From: RYN-111 sp963760125
GTDB taxonomy: Bacteria > Actinomycetota > Actinomycetes > Mycobacteriales > SCTD01
Reading direction: 5' to 3'
DNA: 64,000 nt
Assembly: GCA_963760125.1 (NCBI GenBank)
Contig: CAVXBV010000010.1
Span: forward strand, 186,001-250,000
Made by a program: the position numbers and the translations under genes. Positions 55,732-64,000 of this stretch are shown here, one piece after another. The notes beneath the pieces are model-generated. The model was not told the DNA's origin. It worked only from the letters and a program-made list of their open reading frames with translations, and ran no database searches. Every line of letters begins with the position of its first letter. Positions within the stretch are counted from its first letter, which is position 1.

Positions 55732-57261
55732 ATGGACCTGTCCGGAGCCCGGGCGCTGGCGCGCGCCGGCCTGCTGTCACCCGTGCGTCCGGACCGCCTG
55801 CTCGGGATGGCCTTGGCCGTCGCGCGCTACGGCCTCACCCCGGCCACTGGGTACGCCGCGGGCGCCGCGCGGCACCCGGACCGCGTCGCCCTCATCGATG
55901 ACGAGGGCCCGCTCACCTTCCGGGAGCTCGACCAGCGCACGGACCGGCTCGCGGCAGAGCTGCAGGCCCGGGGAGTCCGCGTCAGCGCTTCTGTGGGGCT
56001 GCTCGCGCGCAACGGCCGCGGCTTCGTCGAGGGGCTGCTGGCCATCAGCAAAGCGGGCGCCGACGTGCTGCTGCTGAACACCGGCTCGGCAGGACCTCAG
56101 CTCGCCGGCGTGCTGGACCGCGAGCAGGCCGTCGCGGTCCTGCACGACGAGGAGTTCACCTCCCTGCTGGGACCTGCGGTCGCCGGCCGACTCGCGCTCA
56201 CCACCGAGGAGCTCGGTCGGCTCGCCGTCACCAGTGCGCTCGGTGCGCCCGCCAAGACCGGGCACACCACGCGGCTGGTCATCCTCACCAGCGGCACGAC
56301 CGGCGCGCCGCGGGGAGCCGCGCGCAGCGGTGCCTCGGCGGACGACGCCGTGTCGATGCTCTCGGCGATCCCGCTCAAGGCGGGGGAGACCACCGTCATC
56401 GCGAGTCCCGTGTTCCACGCCTGGGGCCTGGGCCACCTGACGATGGCGATGCTGCTGGGGTCGACCGTCGTCCTGCAGCGGACGTTCGACCCGGAGCGCG
56501 TGCTCGCGGCGGTGGAGGAGCACCACGCCACGGGACTCGTCGTCGTTCCGGTGATGCTCGACAAGCTGCTGGCGGCCGACCCGGACCGGTTCGACACCTC
56601 GGCGCTGCGGATCATCGCCAGCAGCGGAAGTGCCCTTCCCGGTCCGTTGGCGACCCGCGTCCTCGACGCCTTCGGCTCGGTCCTCTACAACCTCTACGGG
56701 TCCACGGAGGTCGCGTACGCCGCGGTCGCGGGGCCGGAGGACCTGCGGGCCGACCCTTCCACGGCAGGGCGGGCGCCGTACGGCGTCACGCTGCGCGTCG
56801 TCGACGCCGACGGGGCGGACGTGCCCGTCGGGACGCCAGGACGCATCTTCGTCGGCAGCGGCATGGCCTTCGAGGGGTACACCGACGGCTCGGACAAGGA
56901 CCGCCTCGACGGTCTGGTCGCCACGGGCGACCTCGGGGTGCTCTCGGCCGACGGGCTGCTGACGGTGCTTGGCCGCGACGACGACATGGTCGTGATCGGC
57001 GGGGAGAACGTCTACCCGAACCAGGTCGAGGACGCGCTGCTGGCCCACCCGGAGGTGCGTGAGGTGGCCGTGACAGCGGCCGAGGACCCGGCGTTCGGGG
57101 TACGACTGGTCGCGCACGTGGTCGGGACGGCAGACGAGGACGACCTCAAGGCCCTCGTGCGGGAGCACGTGGCCCGCTTCGCCGTGCCTCGGGAGTTCCG
57201 CTTCCTGGAGGCGCTGCCGCGCAACGCGACCGGCAAGGTGCTCAAGAGGGACCTGACGTGA
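55732..57261 (+). CDS. AMP-binding acyl-CoA synthetase
   Basis: A 509-residue ATP-dependent acyl-CoA ligase (ANL family): adenylation of a carboxylate, then CoA thioester formation. Motifs: LTSGTTGAPRGAAR (P-loop), YGSTEVAY, TGDLGVLSADG, GRDDDMVVIGGENVYPNQVE and the catalytic Lys in RNATGKVLKRDL. Probably a fatty-acyl substrate, though the family cannot fix chain length. ATG 55732 carries GGAGG only one base away, so initiation may be leaderless. Stop overlaps clpS (GTGA). Confidence 0.9.
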   Translation: MDLSGARALARAGLLSPVRPDRLLGMALAVARYGLTPATGYAAGAARHPDRVALIDDEGPLTFRELDQRTDRLAAELQARGVRVSASVGLLARNGRGFVEGLLAISKAGADVLLLNTGSAGPQLAGVLDREQAVAVLHDEEFTSLLGPAVAGRLALTTEELGRLAVTSALGAPAKTGHTTRLVILTSGTTGAPRGAARSGASADDAVSMLSAIPLKAGETTVIASPVFHAWGLGHLTMAMLLGSTVVLQRTFDPERVLAAVEEHHATGLVVVPVMLDKLLAADPDRFDTSALRIIASSGSALPGPLATRVLDAFGSVLYNLYGSTEVAYAAVAGPEDLRADPSTAGRAPYGVTLRVVDADGADVPVGTPGRIFVGSGMAFEGYTDGSDKDRLDGLVATGDLGVLSADGLLTVLGRDDDMVVIGGENVYPNQVEDALLAHPEVREVAVTAAEDPAFGVRLVAHVVGTADEDDLKALVREHVARFAVPREFRFLEALPRNATGKVLKRDLT

Positions 57262-57536
57262 CCGCACCGGCCCAGCTCGACCAGCCGCAGGTGGACGAGG
57301 ACATCGACCAGCCGTGGGTCACCATCGTGTGGAACGACCCGGTCAACCTGATGAGCTACGTCACCCACGTGCTGATGGAGCTGTTCGGGTACAGCCGCGA
57401 CAAGGCGACCCAGCTCATGCTGCAGGTCCACCAGGAGGGCAGGGCAGTGGTGAGCAACGGCTCGAGGGAGCAGATGGAGGCCGACGTGGCCCGCTGTCAC
57501 GCCAAGGGCCTCTGGGCCACGCTGCAGCAGGACTGA
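57258..57536 (+). CDS. clpS: ATP-dependent Clp protease adaptor ClpS
   Basis: A 92-residue adaptor that delivers N-degron substrates to ClpC/ClpA-ClpP. The core WVTIVWNDPVNLMSYVTHVL with its Asp-Pro-Val-Asn substrate pocket, and the His-Glu of VHQEGRAVV, are intact. GTG overlaps the ligase stop. First gene of the block matching M. tuberculosis Rv1331-Rv1341. Confidence 0.9.
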   Translation: MTAPAQLDQPQVDEDIDQPWVTIVWNDPVNLMSYVTHVLMELFGYSRDKATQLMLQVHQEGRAVVSNGSREQMEADVARCHAKGLWATLQQD

Positions 57537-57537
57537 C

Positions 57538-58071
57538 GTGCGCTTCACCCGCCACCGCAAGGGACTGCGCGCCCAGGTCGACGCGGTCGAGGCCCAGGTC
57601 CTCGCCCAGCTCGCTCGGGAGATGCTGCAGATCGTCGAGGCGCCCGACGTGTCGGACGACCCGTTGGCCGCCCTGGTCGGCCTGCCGGGCGGCGACGTGC
57701 ACCCACCGGACAACCCGGTGCTGCAGCGACTGCTGCCCGACGCCTACGCCGGCGATCCCGAGGCTGCGGGGGACTTCCGGCGCTACACCGACAGCGACCT
57801 GCGGGCCACCAAGCGGGCGGACGCCACGGCGGTTCTCGACACCCTGCCCGACGGCGGGGGCCGGATGGATCTCGACCGCGACCAGGCAGACCGGTGGCTC
57901 GGTGCGCTCAACGACATGCGGCTGGCGCTCGGCACCTCGCTCGGTGTCGAGGAGGAGACCGACCTCGACGAACAGGACGCCGAGGAGGAGCGCGGTCACG
58001 CCCTGCAGATCTACGGCTGGCTGGGCTGGCTGCAGGAGTCGCTGCTGTCGTGCCTCGATCCACGGGTGTGA
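57538..58071 (+). CDS. DUF2017 protein (AosR family)
   Basis: A 177-residue protein matching the DUF2017 family by position (Rv1332) and sequence: LAQLAREMLQIVEAPDVSDD, DLRATKRADATAVLDTLP and LNDMRLALGTSLGVEEETD. M. tuberculosis AosR controls cysteine and mycothiol genes through a redox CxxxC. This protein has a single Cys (LLSCLDP), so that sensing mode cannot operate as described. GTG one base after the clpS stop. Confidence 0.85.
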   Translation: MRFTRHRKGLRAQVDAVEAQVLAQLAREMLQIVEAPDVSDDPLAALVGLPGGDVHPPDNPVLQRLLPDAYAGDPEAAGDFRRYTDSDLRATKRADATAVLDTLPDGGGRMDLDRDQADRWLGALNDMRLALGTSLGVEEETDLDEQDAEEERGHALQIYGWLGWLQESLLSCLDPRV

Positions 58072-58084
58072 TGGGATCGGGGTC

Positions 58085-58537
58085 ATGCAGGACTCCGTGA
58101 CCGTGCGCATGAGCGCCACCCCCGATGCCGTCTGGTCGCTCGTCAGCGACATCACCCGCACCGGTGAGTTCAGTCCCGAGACCTTCGAAGCCGAGTGGCT
58201 CGAGGGCGCGACGGGACCTGACGTCGGCGCGCGCTTTCGCGGTCACGTCAACCGCAACAACAAGGGCCTGAAGTACTGGACCACCTGTCGTGTCAGCGAG
58301 AGCGAGCCGGGCAAGGTCTTCGCCTTCGACGTGCTGGGGGGGAGCAAGGCCATCAACTCCTGGCGCTACGACCTCGCCGCCGTCGAGGGCGGGACCGATG
58401 TCACGGAGTCGTTCCGGTTGACACCCGCGCTGCCGATGCGGATCTACTGGCTGCTGCTGGGCTGGGCGCGCGGCAAGACCAACCGCGAGGGCATGCGCAC
58501 GACGTTGGAGCGCATCAAGGCTGTCGTCGAGGCCTGA
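58085..58537 (+). CDS. SRPBCC family protein (polyketide cyclase/dehydrase-like)
   Basis: A 150-residue SRPBCC fold: VTVRMSATPDAVWSLVSDIT, GARFRGHVNRNNKGLKYW, INSWRYDLAAVEGGTDVTES, and a C-terminal helix (GMRTTLERIKAVVEA). It binds a hydrophobic ligand; the ligand is unknown. It is inserted between the DUF2017 and mec genes, where mycobacteria have a different gene (Rv1333). 13 and one base gaps suggest it is co-transcribed. Confidence 0.75.
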   Translation: MQDSVTVRMSATPDAVWSLVSDITRTGEFSPETFEAEWLEGATGPDVGARFRGHVNRNNKGLKYWTTCRVSESEPGKVFAFDVLGGSKAINSWRYDLAAVEGGTDVTESFRLTPALPMRIYWLLLGWARGKTNREGMRTTLERIKAVVEA

Positions 58538-58538
58538 G

Positions 58539-58940
58539 GTGCTCTCCCTCCCGCGGACCATGGTCGACCGGGTCCTGGCGCACGCACGGCGCGACCACCC
58601 TGATGAGTGCTGCGGTGTGATCTCCGCCACGGCCGACGGAACACCGGCGCGGTTGGTGGAGATGGAGAACGCCGAGCGCTCGCCCACCGGCTTCACCTTC
58701 GACAGCGCCGAATGGCTGCGGGTCTACCGCGCCCTCGACGACGCCGACGAGGTGCCCCACGTCGTCTACCACTCGCACACGATGACCGAGGCCTATCCCT
58801 CGCGCACGGACATCCGCTGGTCGGAGACGGCCGGCTTCCCGTACTGGCTGCTGGTCAGCACGCGCGCCGACGCCGACGAGGTCAGGGCCTTCACCATCGC
58901 GAGTGGCGAGGTCACCGAGGTGTCCCTCAGGCTGACCTGA
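58539..58940 (+). CDS. mec: JAMM metalloprotease Mec (CysO-cysteine hydrolase)
   Basis: A 133-residue Mov34/JAB1-type zinc protease with HSHTMTEAYPSRTD, the H-x-H...S-x-x-D zinc site, and Glu in DECCGVIS. In M. tuberculosis Mec cleaves cysteine from CysO-Cys. The next two genes are cysO and cysM, giving the full alternative cysteine pathway. GTG 58539. Confidence 0.88.
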   Translation: MLSLPRTMVDRVLAHARRDHPDECCGVISATADGTPARLVEMENAERSPTGFTFDSAEWLRVYRALDDADEVPHVVYHSHTMTEAYPSRTDIRWSETAGFPYWLLVSTRADADEVRAFTIASGEVTEVSLRLT

Positions 58941-59009
58941 GGAACAAGCGCGACGGCAGGTCGTGTTCACTGATCAGACGTCCGCATCGAGCTCAGGAGA
59001 CCCTCCAGC

Positions 59010-59285
59010 ATGGCCATCGAGGTCCGCATCCCGACCATCCTCCGCACCTACACCGGGGGCGAGAAGGCCGTCGAGGCCAAGGGCGACACCCTCCTGGGGC
59101 TGATCGACGATCTCGAGAGCCGCCACGCCGGCATCAAGGGTCGCCTGATCACTGACGAGGGCAACCTGCACCGCTTCGTCAACGTCTACGTGAACGACGA
59201 GGACGTCCGCTTCCTGGGTTCGCTCGAGACGCCCCTCAAGGACGGCGACAGCGTCACCGTCCTGCCGGCCGTCGCCGGCGGCTGA
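59010..59285 (+). CDS. cysO: Sulfur carrier protein CysO
   Basis: A 91-residue ubiquitin-fold sulfur carrier (MoaD/ThiS type) ending in the essential diglycine (AVAGG), which is turned into a thiocarboxylate by an MoeZ-type enzyme not present here. FVNVYVNDEDVRFLGSLETP and the final strand fit CysO. It donates sulfur to CysM. ATG 59010; cysM starts four bases after the stop. Confidence 0.9.
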   Translation: MAIEVRIPTILRTYTGGEKAVEAKGDTLLGLIDDLESRHAGIKGRLITDEGNLHRFVNVYVNDEDVRFLGSLETPLKDGDSVTVLPAVAGG

Positions 59286-59289
59286 CTCT

Positions 59290-60237
59290 GTGCGGTACGA
59301 CTCGCTGATCGACTCCGTCGGGCGCACGCCGCTCGTCGGGCTCCCTCGCCTGTCGCCGTCGCCTGACGTCCGCCTCTGGGCCAAGCTCGAGACCAACAAC
59401 CCGACCGGCTCGATCAAGGACCGCGCGGCGCTCTACATGGTCGCGCAGGCCGAGAAGGAGGGCCTGCTGCGTCCCGGGGTCACGGTCCTCGAACCGACCT
59501 CCGGCAACACCGGGATCTCGCTCGCCATGGTCTGCCGGATGCGCGGGTACCGCCTGATCTGCGTGATGCCGGAGAACACCTCGATCGAGCGGCGCCAGCT
59601 GCTCACGATGTACGGCGCCGAGATCGTCACGAGTCCCGCTGCCGGCGGTTCCAACCAGGCGGTCGCGGTGGCCAAGCAGCTGTCGGCGGAGAACCCCGAC
59701 TGGGTCATGCTCTACCAGTACGGCAACCCGGCCAACGCCCTCGCGCACTACGAGACGACCGGTCCGGAGATCCTCGAGGACCTGCCGACCCTCACCCACT
59801 TCGTGGCGGGTCTGGGCACCACGGGCACGCTGATGGGCACGGGTCGCTACCTGCGCGAGCACAAGCCCGACGTGCGGATCATCGCCGCCGAGCCGCGCTA
59901 CGGCGAGCTCGTCTACGGACTGCGCAACATCGACGAGGGCTTCGTCCCGGAGCTGTACGACGCGTCGGTGCTGACCTCGCGCTTCTCGGTCGGTCCGCGG
60001 GAGGCGTTGCGCCGTACCCGCCAGCTGGTGGAGGAGGAGGGCATCTTCGCCGGCATCTCGACAGGGGCCATCCTCCACGCCGCCCTCGGCGAGGCGATGA
60101 AGGCGGTCAAGGCCGGTCAGCGCGCCGACATCGCGTTCGTCGTGTGCGACGGCGGGTGGAAGTACCTCTCGACCGGCGCGTACGCCGGGACGCTCGAGGA
60201 GGCCGAGGCCGCCCTCGAGGGTCAGCTCTGGGCGTGA
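59290..60237 (+). CDS. cysM: Cysteine synthase CysM (O-phosphoserine type)
   Basis: A 315-residue PLP enzyme: Lys in NPTGSIKDRA binds PLP, TSGNTGISLAM is the substrate loop and GLGTTGTLMG the phosphate loop. The CysO-linked CysM uses O-phospho-L-serine and CysO thiocarboxylate to make CysO-Cys, later freed by Mec. GTG 59290. Confidence 0.93.
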   Translation: MRYDSLIDSVGRTPLVGLPRLSPSPDVRLWAKLETNNPTGSIKDRAALYMVAQAEKEGLLRPGVTVLEPTSGNTGISLAMVCRMRGYRLICVMPENTSIERRQLLTMYGAEIVTSPAAGGSNQAVAVAKQLSAENPDWVMLYQYGNPANALAHYETTGPEILEDLPTLTHFVAGLGTTGTLMGTGRYLREHKPDVRIIAAEPRYGELVYGLRNIDEGFVPELYDASVLTSRFSVGPREALRRTRQLVEEEGIFAGISTGAILHAALGEAMKAVKAGQRADIAFVVCDGGWKYLSTGAYAGTLEEAEAALEGQLWA

Positions 60238-60272
60238 GAGCCCATGGCCACCGAGGGACGCGGCGGTGGCCC

Positions 60273-60278
60273 TAGTGT
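60273..60278 (+). promoter_or_regulatory. murI -10 box (TAGTGT)
   Basis: Ends seven bases before the murI GTG at 60286; supports that start over an upstream in-frame ATG at 60244. Confidence 0.5.
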
Positions 60279-60285
60279 TGCGCCG

Positions 60286-61101
60286 GTGAGCCACGCGCCG
60301 ATCGGGGTCTTCGACTCCGGCGTGGGTGGACTCACCGTCGCGCGGGCCCTGCTCGACCAGCTCCCCCACGAGGAGCTGCTGTACGTCGGCGACACGGCGC
60401 ACGGCCCGTACGGTCCGCTCCCGATCGCCGAGGTCCGCCGCCACACCCTCGCCGGCCTCGACGCGCTGGTCGACCAGGGCGTCAAGATGCTCGTGATCGC
60501 CTGCAACAGCGCCTCCAGTGCGTGCCTGCGCGACGCGCGCGAGAGGTACGACGTCCCCGTCATCGAGGTGATCGCTCCTGCCGTACGCCGCGCCGTGTCC
60601 GCCACCCGGACCGGCAAAGTCGGCCTGATCGCCACCTCCATGACCGTGGCCAGCGGCGCCTATGACGAGGCCTTCTCCGCAGCGCCGCAGGTCGAGCTCA
60701 CGAGCGCTGCCTGCCCCCGGTTCGTGGACTTCGTGGAGCGCGGCGTGACCAGTGGCCGTCAACTATTGCAGCTGGCCACGCACTACCTCGCGCCCGTCAT
60801 GGACGCCGGAGCCGACACCCTGGTGCTCGGGTGCACCCACTACCCGCTGCTGACCGGCATGATCAGCCTCGTCGTCGGTGAAGGGGTGACGCTCGTGTCC
60901 AGTGCGGAAGAGACGGCCAAGGACGTCTACCGGGTGCTCGTGCGCGAGGACCTCGAGCGCGACCCTGCGGCGCCGGCGCCGCAGCACCGGTTCGTGGCGA
61001 CGGGCGACCCGGCGCCGTTCGCCAAGGTGGGGCGCAGGTTCCTGGGGCCGGAGATCGGGCAGGTCACGGGCATGGACGGTCGGGAGGTCTTGTGCAGCTG
61101 A
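60286..61101 (+). CDS. murI: Glutamate racemase
   Basis: MurI makes D-glutamate for peptidoglycan without cofactor. 271 residues with the two catalytic cysteines in ACNSAS and LGCTHYPLL, and FDSGVGGLT and GDTAHGPYG substrate loops. The GTG chosen lies behind TAGTGT and directly before IGVFDSGVGG. Its end overlaps the next start by ten bases. Confidence 0.95.
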   Translation: MSHAPIGVFDSGVGGLTVARALLDQLPHEELLYVGDTAHGPYGPLPIAEVRRHTLAGLDALVDQGVKMLVIACNSASSACLRDARERYDVPVIEVIAPAVRRAVSATRTGKVGLIATSMTVASGAYDEAFSAAPQVELTSAACPRFVDFVERGVTSGRQLLQLATHYLAPVMDAGADTLVLGCTHYPLLTGMISLVVGEGVTLVSSAEETAKDVYRVLVREDLERDPAAPAPQHRFVATGDPAPFAKVGRRFLGPEIGQVTGMDGREVLCS

Positions 61102-61838
61102 CCGTCTTGGGCTGCGCGGGTACCTACCCCGGCCCGGAGTCGCCGTGCTCGTCGTACCTCGTGGAGCACGACGGCTACCGCCTCGTGCTCGACCTCGGCG
61201 CCGGCGCCCTCGGCTCCCTGCAGCGGCACGCGGACCTGCGCGACATCGACGCGTTGTACATCACTCATTTGCACGCCGATCACTGCATCGACCTGGTGGC
61301 CTACTCCTACGCGTTGCGCTTCCACCCGGACGGGCAACGCGCGTCGCTTCCCGTCCACGGGCCGGTCGGGACGCGCGGGCGCATCCTCGGCTGCTACGAC
61401 GAGGCCCCGATGCCCGGTCTGCTGGACGTCTTCGACTTCCAGGAGCACACCGCGCAGCCGCTTCAGCTCGGCCCGTTCACCATCACCGCGGCGGTGGTCC
61501 GGCACCCGATCGAGAGCCACGGACTGCGTATCGAGGCCGCGGGCCGCGTCCTCACCTACAGCGCCGACACCGCCGTGTGCCCCGAGCTCGTGATGCTCGC
61601 ACGGGACAGCGACCTGTTCCTCTGCGAGGCCTCGTGGACCTCGGGTCCGGAGACTCCCGAAGGAATCCACCTGACCGGGCGCGAGGCCGGCGAGGCGGCG
61701 GCGGAGGCGGGCGCCAAGCGCGTCGTCCTGACGCACGTCATCCCCTCCTACGACCAGCAGGTGCTGCTCGCGGAGGCCAAGGAGACCTACAGCGGTCCTC
61801 TGGAGCTCGCCCGGCTGGGAGCGGTCTACCAGGTCTGA
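61092..61838 (+). CDS. Metallo-beta-lactamase fold phosphodiesterase (Rv1339 family)
   Basis: A 248-residue MBL-fold hydrolase with HLHADHCID and later His (RHPIESHG, THVIPSY) metal ligands. In M. tuberculosis the homologue Rv1339 is an atypical cyclic-nucleotide phosphodiesterase and sits at the same place after murI. Whether cAMP is the substrate here is inferred from synteny. GTG 61092 inside the murI end. Confidence 0.85.
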   Translation: MQLTVLGCAGTYPGPESPCSSYLVEHDGYRLVLDLGAGALGSLQRHADLRDIDALYITHLHADHCIDLVAYSYALRFHPDGQRASLPVHGPVGTRGRILGCYDEAPMPGLLDVFDFQEHTAQPLQLGPFTITAAVVRHPIESHGLRIEAAGRVLTYSADTAVCPELVMLARDSDLFLCEASWTSGPETPEGIHLTGREAGEAAAEAGAKRVVLTHVIPSYDQQVLLAEAKETYSGPLELARLGAVYQV

Positions 61839-61880
61839 GGGCAGGTCTGAGCTCGCCGGGTGCAGGTGCGGGGGGTAGCG

Positions 61881-63161
61881 ATGTCGAACCACGCCATCAT
61901 GAAGCGCCTGGTCCTCGCCCTCGCTCTGGCCGCTGGTGCCCTCGGCGCACCGCAGTCGCAGGCGCTTCCCACTCCCGGCTTCGCCTCGGCGAACATCGAG
62001 TTCCTGGGCAACGTGCCGCTGCACGCCGACACGGCAGGCGCCCACTACCGCGACGGCTACCTCTACGTCACGAGCAGCCACGAGCTGACGATCTACGACG
62101 CGCGCAACCCTGAGCTGCCCGTGCCGCTGTCGACCCTGCCGATCCCGCAGACGCCGTACTTCTCGGAAGAGGACGTCGACACCAACGGCAAGGTGCTGCT
62201 CATCGGCACGCTGACCAAGCTCTTCGTCTTCGACGTCCGCGACAAGACCCGGCCCACCTTGAGCGCGACCCTGGACGGGGGCGACGAGCACACCGTCACG
62301 TGCGTGCTGGACTGCACGTGGGCGTACGGCTCGTACGGCGAGATCGTCGACCTGCGCGACCCGGCCGCCCCCAAGTCGGTGGGCGACTGGACGACGGCCC
62401 TCAAGGCCGGACCGGGCGAGCAGCACGACGTCACGGAGGTCGCGCCCGGCCTCGTGATGACCAGCACGCAGCGGATGTGGCTGCTCGACGCCCGCACCGA
62501 CCCGGCGCACCCGAAGGTCATCGCGCAGGGGGAGAACAAGGACGACCGGTTCATCCACGCCAACCTGTGGCCCCGCGGCGGCAAGGACAAGCTCCTGCTC
62601 GTCGGGGGCGAGAGCGCCGAGGCGGGTGCGGGCGCCGCCTGCTCCGACCCGCAAGCGGGGGCGTTCATGACCTACGACACGAGCGGCTGGGCCGCGTCCA
62701 AGACGTTCCGCCGCCTCGACTCCTACCGGCCGCCGGCCGGAGCCGCGCCGGCCGGTGGGGCCACGTACGAGACGTACTGCTCGCACTGGTTCACCCCGCG
62801 ACCCGGATGGAAGGACGGCGGCGAGCTCGCGGTCGGCTGGTACGAGCACGGCACGCGCTTCCTGTCGGTCGCCAAGACCGGCAAGATCAAGGAGACCGGG
62901 TGGTACCTCCCCGTGGCCACGACCTCGTCTGCGGCGTACTGGGTGTCCAAGGACCTGGTGTACGTCCTGGACTACCAGCGCGGCCTCGACATCCTGCGGG
63001 TGCATGACAAGGCCGTCCCGCGGCCCGTCGCAGCGGGGGCCTTCGGCCTGCTGCCCACCGAGCCCCCGGCGCACCCACGGCTCATGCTGCCGGGTATGCG
63101 GCACGACGGCCCGGACGGCGATCGCTGGCGCTGTGGCAACCCCGGGGCCGCACGGCGCTGA
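61881..63161 (+). CDS. Secreted LVIVD-repeat beta-propeller protein
   Basis: A 426-residue exported protein: signal peptide (about 1-30, cleaved near SQALP), then repeats of the LVIVD propeller type, each ending like LTIYDARNPELP, KLFVFDVRDKTRP, YGEIVDLRDPAAP and MWLLDARTDPAHP. Four Cys may form disulfides. Such propellers are found on cell surfaces; no catalytic site is seen. ATG 61881 has GGGGGG upstream. It has no counterpart between Rv1339 and rph in mycobacteria, so it is an insertion in the block. Confidence 0.75.
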   Translation: MSNHAIMKRLVLALALAAGALGAPQSQALPTPGFASANIEFLGNVPLHADTAGAHYRDGYLYVTSSHELTIYDARNPELPVPLSTLPIPQTPYFSEEDVDTNGKVLLIGTLTKLFVFDVRDKTRPTLSATLDGGDEHTVTCVLDCTWAYGSYGEIVDLRDPAAPKSVGDWTTALKAGPGEQHDVTEVAPGLVMTSTQRMWLLDARTDPAHPKVIAQGENKDDRFIHANLWPRGGKDKLLLVGGESAEAGAGAACSDPQAGAFMTYDTSGWAASKTFRRLDSYRPPAGAAPAGGATYETYCSHWFTPRPGWKDGGELAVGWYEHGTRFLSVAKTGKIKETGWYLPVATTSSAAYWVSKDLVYVLDYQRGLDILRVHDKAVPRPVAAGAFGLLPTEPPAHPRLMLPGMRHDGPDGDRWRCGNPGAARR

Positions 63162-63185
63162 GCCGGACCGGAGCGCCGACCCCAC

Positions 63186-63191
63186 TAGCCT
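63186..63191 (+). promoter_or_regulatory. rph -10 box (TAGCCT)
   Basis: Ends seven bases before ATG 63199: leaderless spacing, which also decides the rph start. Confidence 0.5.
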
Positions 63192-63198
63192 GATCGGT

Positions 63199-63912
63199 AT
63201 GACACGCGAGGACGGCCGTACCCCCGATCAGCTCCGCCAGGTGACGATGACCCGTCGCTGGCTCGACCACGCCGAGGGCTCCTGCCTGGTGGAGTTCGGC
63301 AAGACGCGCGTGCTCGTCGCGGTGTCGGCAACCGAGGGCGTGCCGCGCTGGCGCAAGGGCTCCGGCCTGGGCTGGCTGAGCGCGGAGTACTCCATGCTCC
63401 CGCGTGCCACCCACACGCGCTCGGACCGCGAGGCCGTCAAGGGCAAGCTCGGCGGCCGCACCCACGAGATCAGCCGGCTGGTCGGCCGGTCGCTCCGCGC
63501 GGCCGTCGACCTGTCGAAGCTCGGGGAGAACAGCCTGGCGATCGACTGCGACGTCCTGCAGGCCGACGGAGGGACGCGCACGGCGGCGATCACCGGGGCG
63601 TACGTCGCTCTTGCGGACGCGTGTGCCTTCCTCGGCAAGCCTGAGGCCATCACGCGTTCGATCGCCGCAGTGAGCGTCGGCATCGTCGACGGCGAGCCGC
63701 TGCTCGACCTCGCCTACACCGAGGACGTCCGTGCCGAGACGGACATGAACGTCGTCGCCACCGGCGCTGGTGACCTCATCGAGGTGCAGGGAACCGCCGA
63801 GGGCCTGCCGTTCTCGCGCAAGGAGCTCGACGCCCTGCTGGACCTCGCGCTCGCCGGCTGCGCGAACCTCTCAGCCCTGCAGAGCGCGGTGCTTGCTCAG
63901 CCGCTGCCGTGA
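63199..63912 (+). CDS. rph: Ribonuclease PH
   Basis: A 237-residue 3'-5' phosphorolytic exoribonuclease that trims tRNA 3' ends, acting as a hexamer. DGRTPDQLRQVTMTR, the basic GLGWLSAEYSMLPRAT loop, RLVGRSLRAAVDL and DCDVLQADGGTRTAAITGAY are the conserved phosphate and RNA sites. ATG 63199; stop overlaps the next GTG. Confidence 0.95.
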   Translation: MTREDGRTPDQLRQVTMTRRWLDHAEGSCLVEFGKTRVLVAVSATEGVPRWRKGSGLGWLSAEYSMLPRATHTRSDREAVKGKLGGRTHEISRLVGRSLRAAVDLSKLGENSLAIDCDVLQADGGTRTAAITGAYVALADACAFLGKPEAITRSIAAVSVGIVDGEPLLDLAYTEDVRAETDMNVVATGAGDLIEVQGTAEGLPFSRKELDALLDLALAGCANLSALQSAVLAQPLP

Positions 63913-64000
63913 CGCGCGTCCTGCTCGCCACCAAGAACACCGGCAAAGTCCGCGAGCTCGAGCGGATCCTGGCGCCTTTCGGCCTCTCGCTGGAGGGTGC
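63909..64000 (+). CDS. rdgB: dITP/XTP pyrophosphatase, N-terminal part
   Basis: GTG 63909 overlaps the rph stop. The 30 visible residues begin TRVLLATKNTGKVRELERIL, the signature N-terminus (ATKNxGK) of the HAM1/RdgB family, which removes non-canonical purine triphosphates. The window ends inside the gene. rph-rdgB is the conserved order. Confidence 0.9.
   Translation, partial: MTRVLLATKNTGKVRELERILAPFGLSLEG

Overview
This window is 64 kb of a high-GC (roughly 70%) actinobacterial chromosome. Three kinds of evidence support that. Many genes start with GTG directly behind a TANNNT -10 box (leaderless mRNAs). The block clpS-DUF2017-mec-cysO-cysM-murI-Rv1339-rph-rdgB at 57.2-64.0 kb is in the same order as Mycobacterium tuberculosis Rv1331-Rv1341. 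secA lies near an Rv3235-type gene, and prfB-ftsE-ftsX-M23-S41-smpB-ssrA is a familiar actinobacterial run. I do not assign a genus.

Layout: 0-4.8 kb holds the end of a PspC/LiaF-like gene, a two-domain GNAT and secA. 4.8-10.5 kb (minus strand) encodes a copper pair, a double-cupredoxin lipoprotein and a 1483-residue multicopper oxidase whose histidine motifs are in permuted order. 10.6-15.1 kb has an Rv3235 family gene, a LysM membrane protein, a small HTH regulator and cpaB/cpaE-like pilus genes. 15.1-23.2 kb has an acyl-CoA dehydrogenase, a lipid operon (LytR_C protein, wax ester synthase, patatin, DUF6912), a frameshifted pruA and an HPt protein. 23.3-25.7 kb encodes a surface beta-helix protein and a membrane partner.

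25.7-29.0 kb is a sulfur-stress locus: a CstR-like repressor, a rhodanese, an MMPL transporter and a tiny cysteine-tailed membrane peptide, with two near-perfect ATACCC...GGGTAT operators. 29.0-31.9 kb is furA-katG. 32-36.2 kb is patchy: patatin, SRPBCC and DinB genes, then a scar with a duplicated tadA 5' end, an IS481-type fragment and a truncated response regulator. 36.2-40.9 kb is a Tad/Flp pilus cluster (tadA, tadB, tadC, pilin, TadE/TadG).

40.9-53.5 kb holds a phosphoesterase lipoprotein, prfB, an LPXTG protein, ftsEX with its likely M23 hydrolase, an S41 protease, smpB, a subtilase with 13 AWTSG repeats, a GGDEF-EAL protein and ssrA (tmRNA). 53.5-57.2 kb has small redox/lipoprotein genes and an acyl-CoA synthetase. 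The end of the window is the Rv1331-Rv1341-like block, interrupted by an SRPBCC gene and an LVIVD beta-propeller gene.

Five conserved genes (pruA, the MMPL gene, katG, tadA, tadB) are broken by single-base indels. The flanking frames stay intact, so sequencing or assembly error is at least as likely as true decay.
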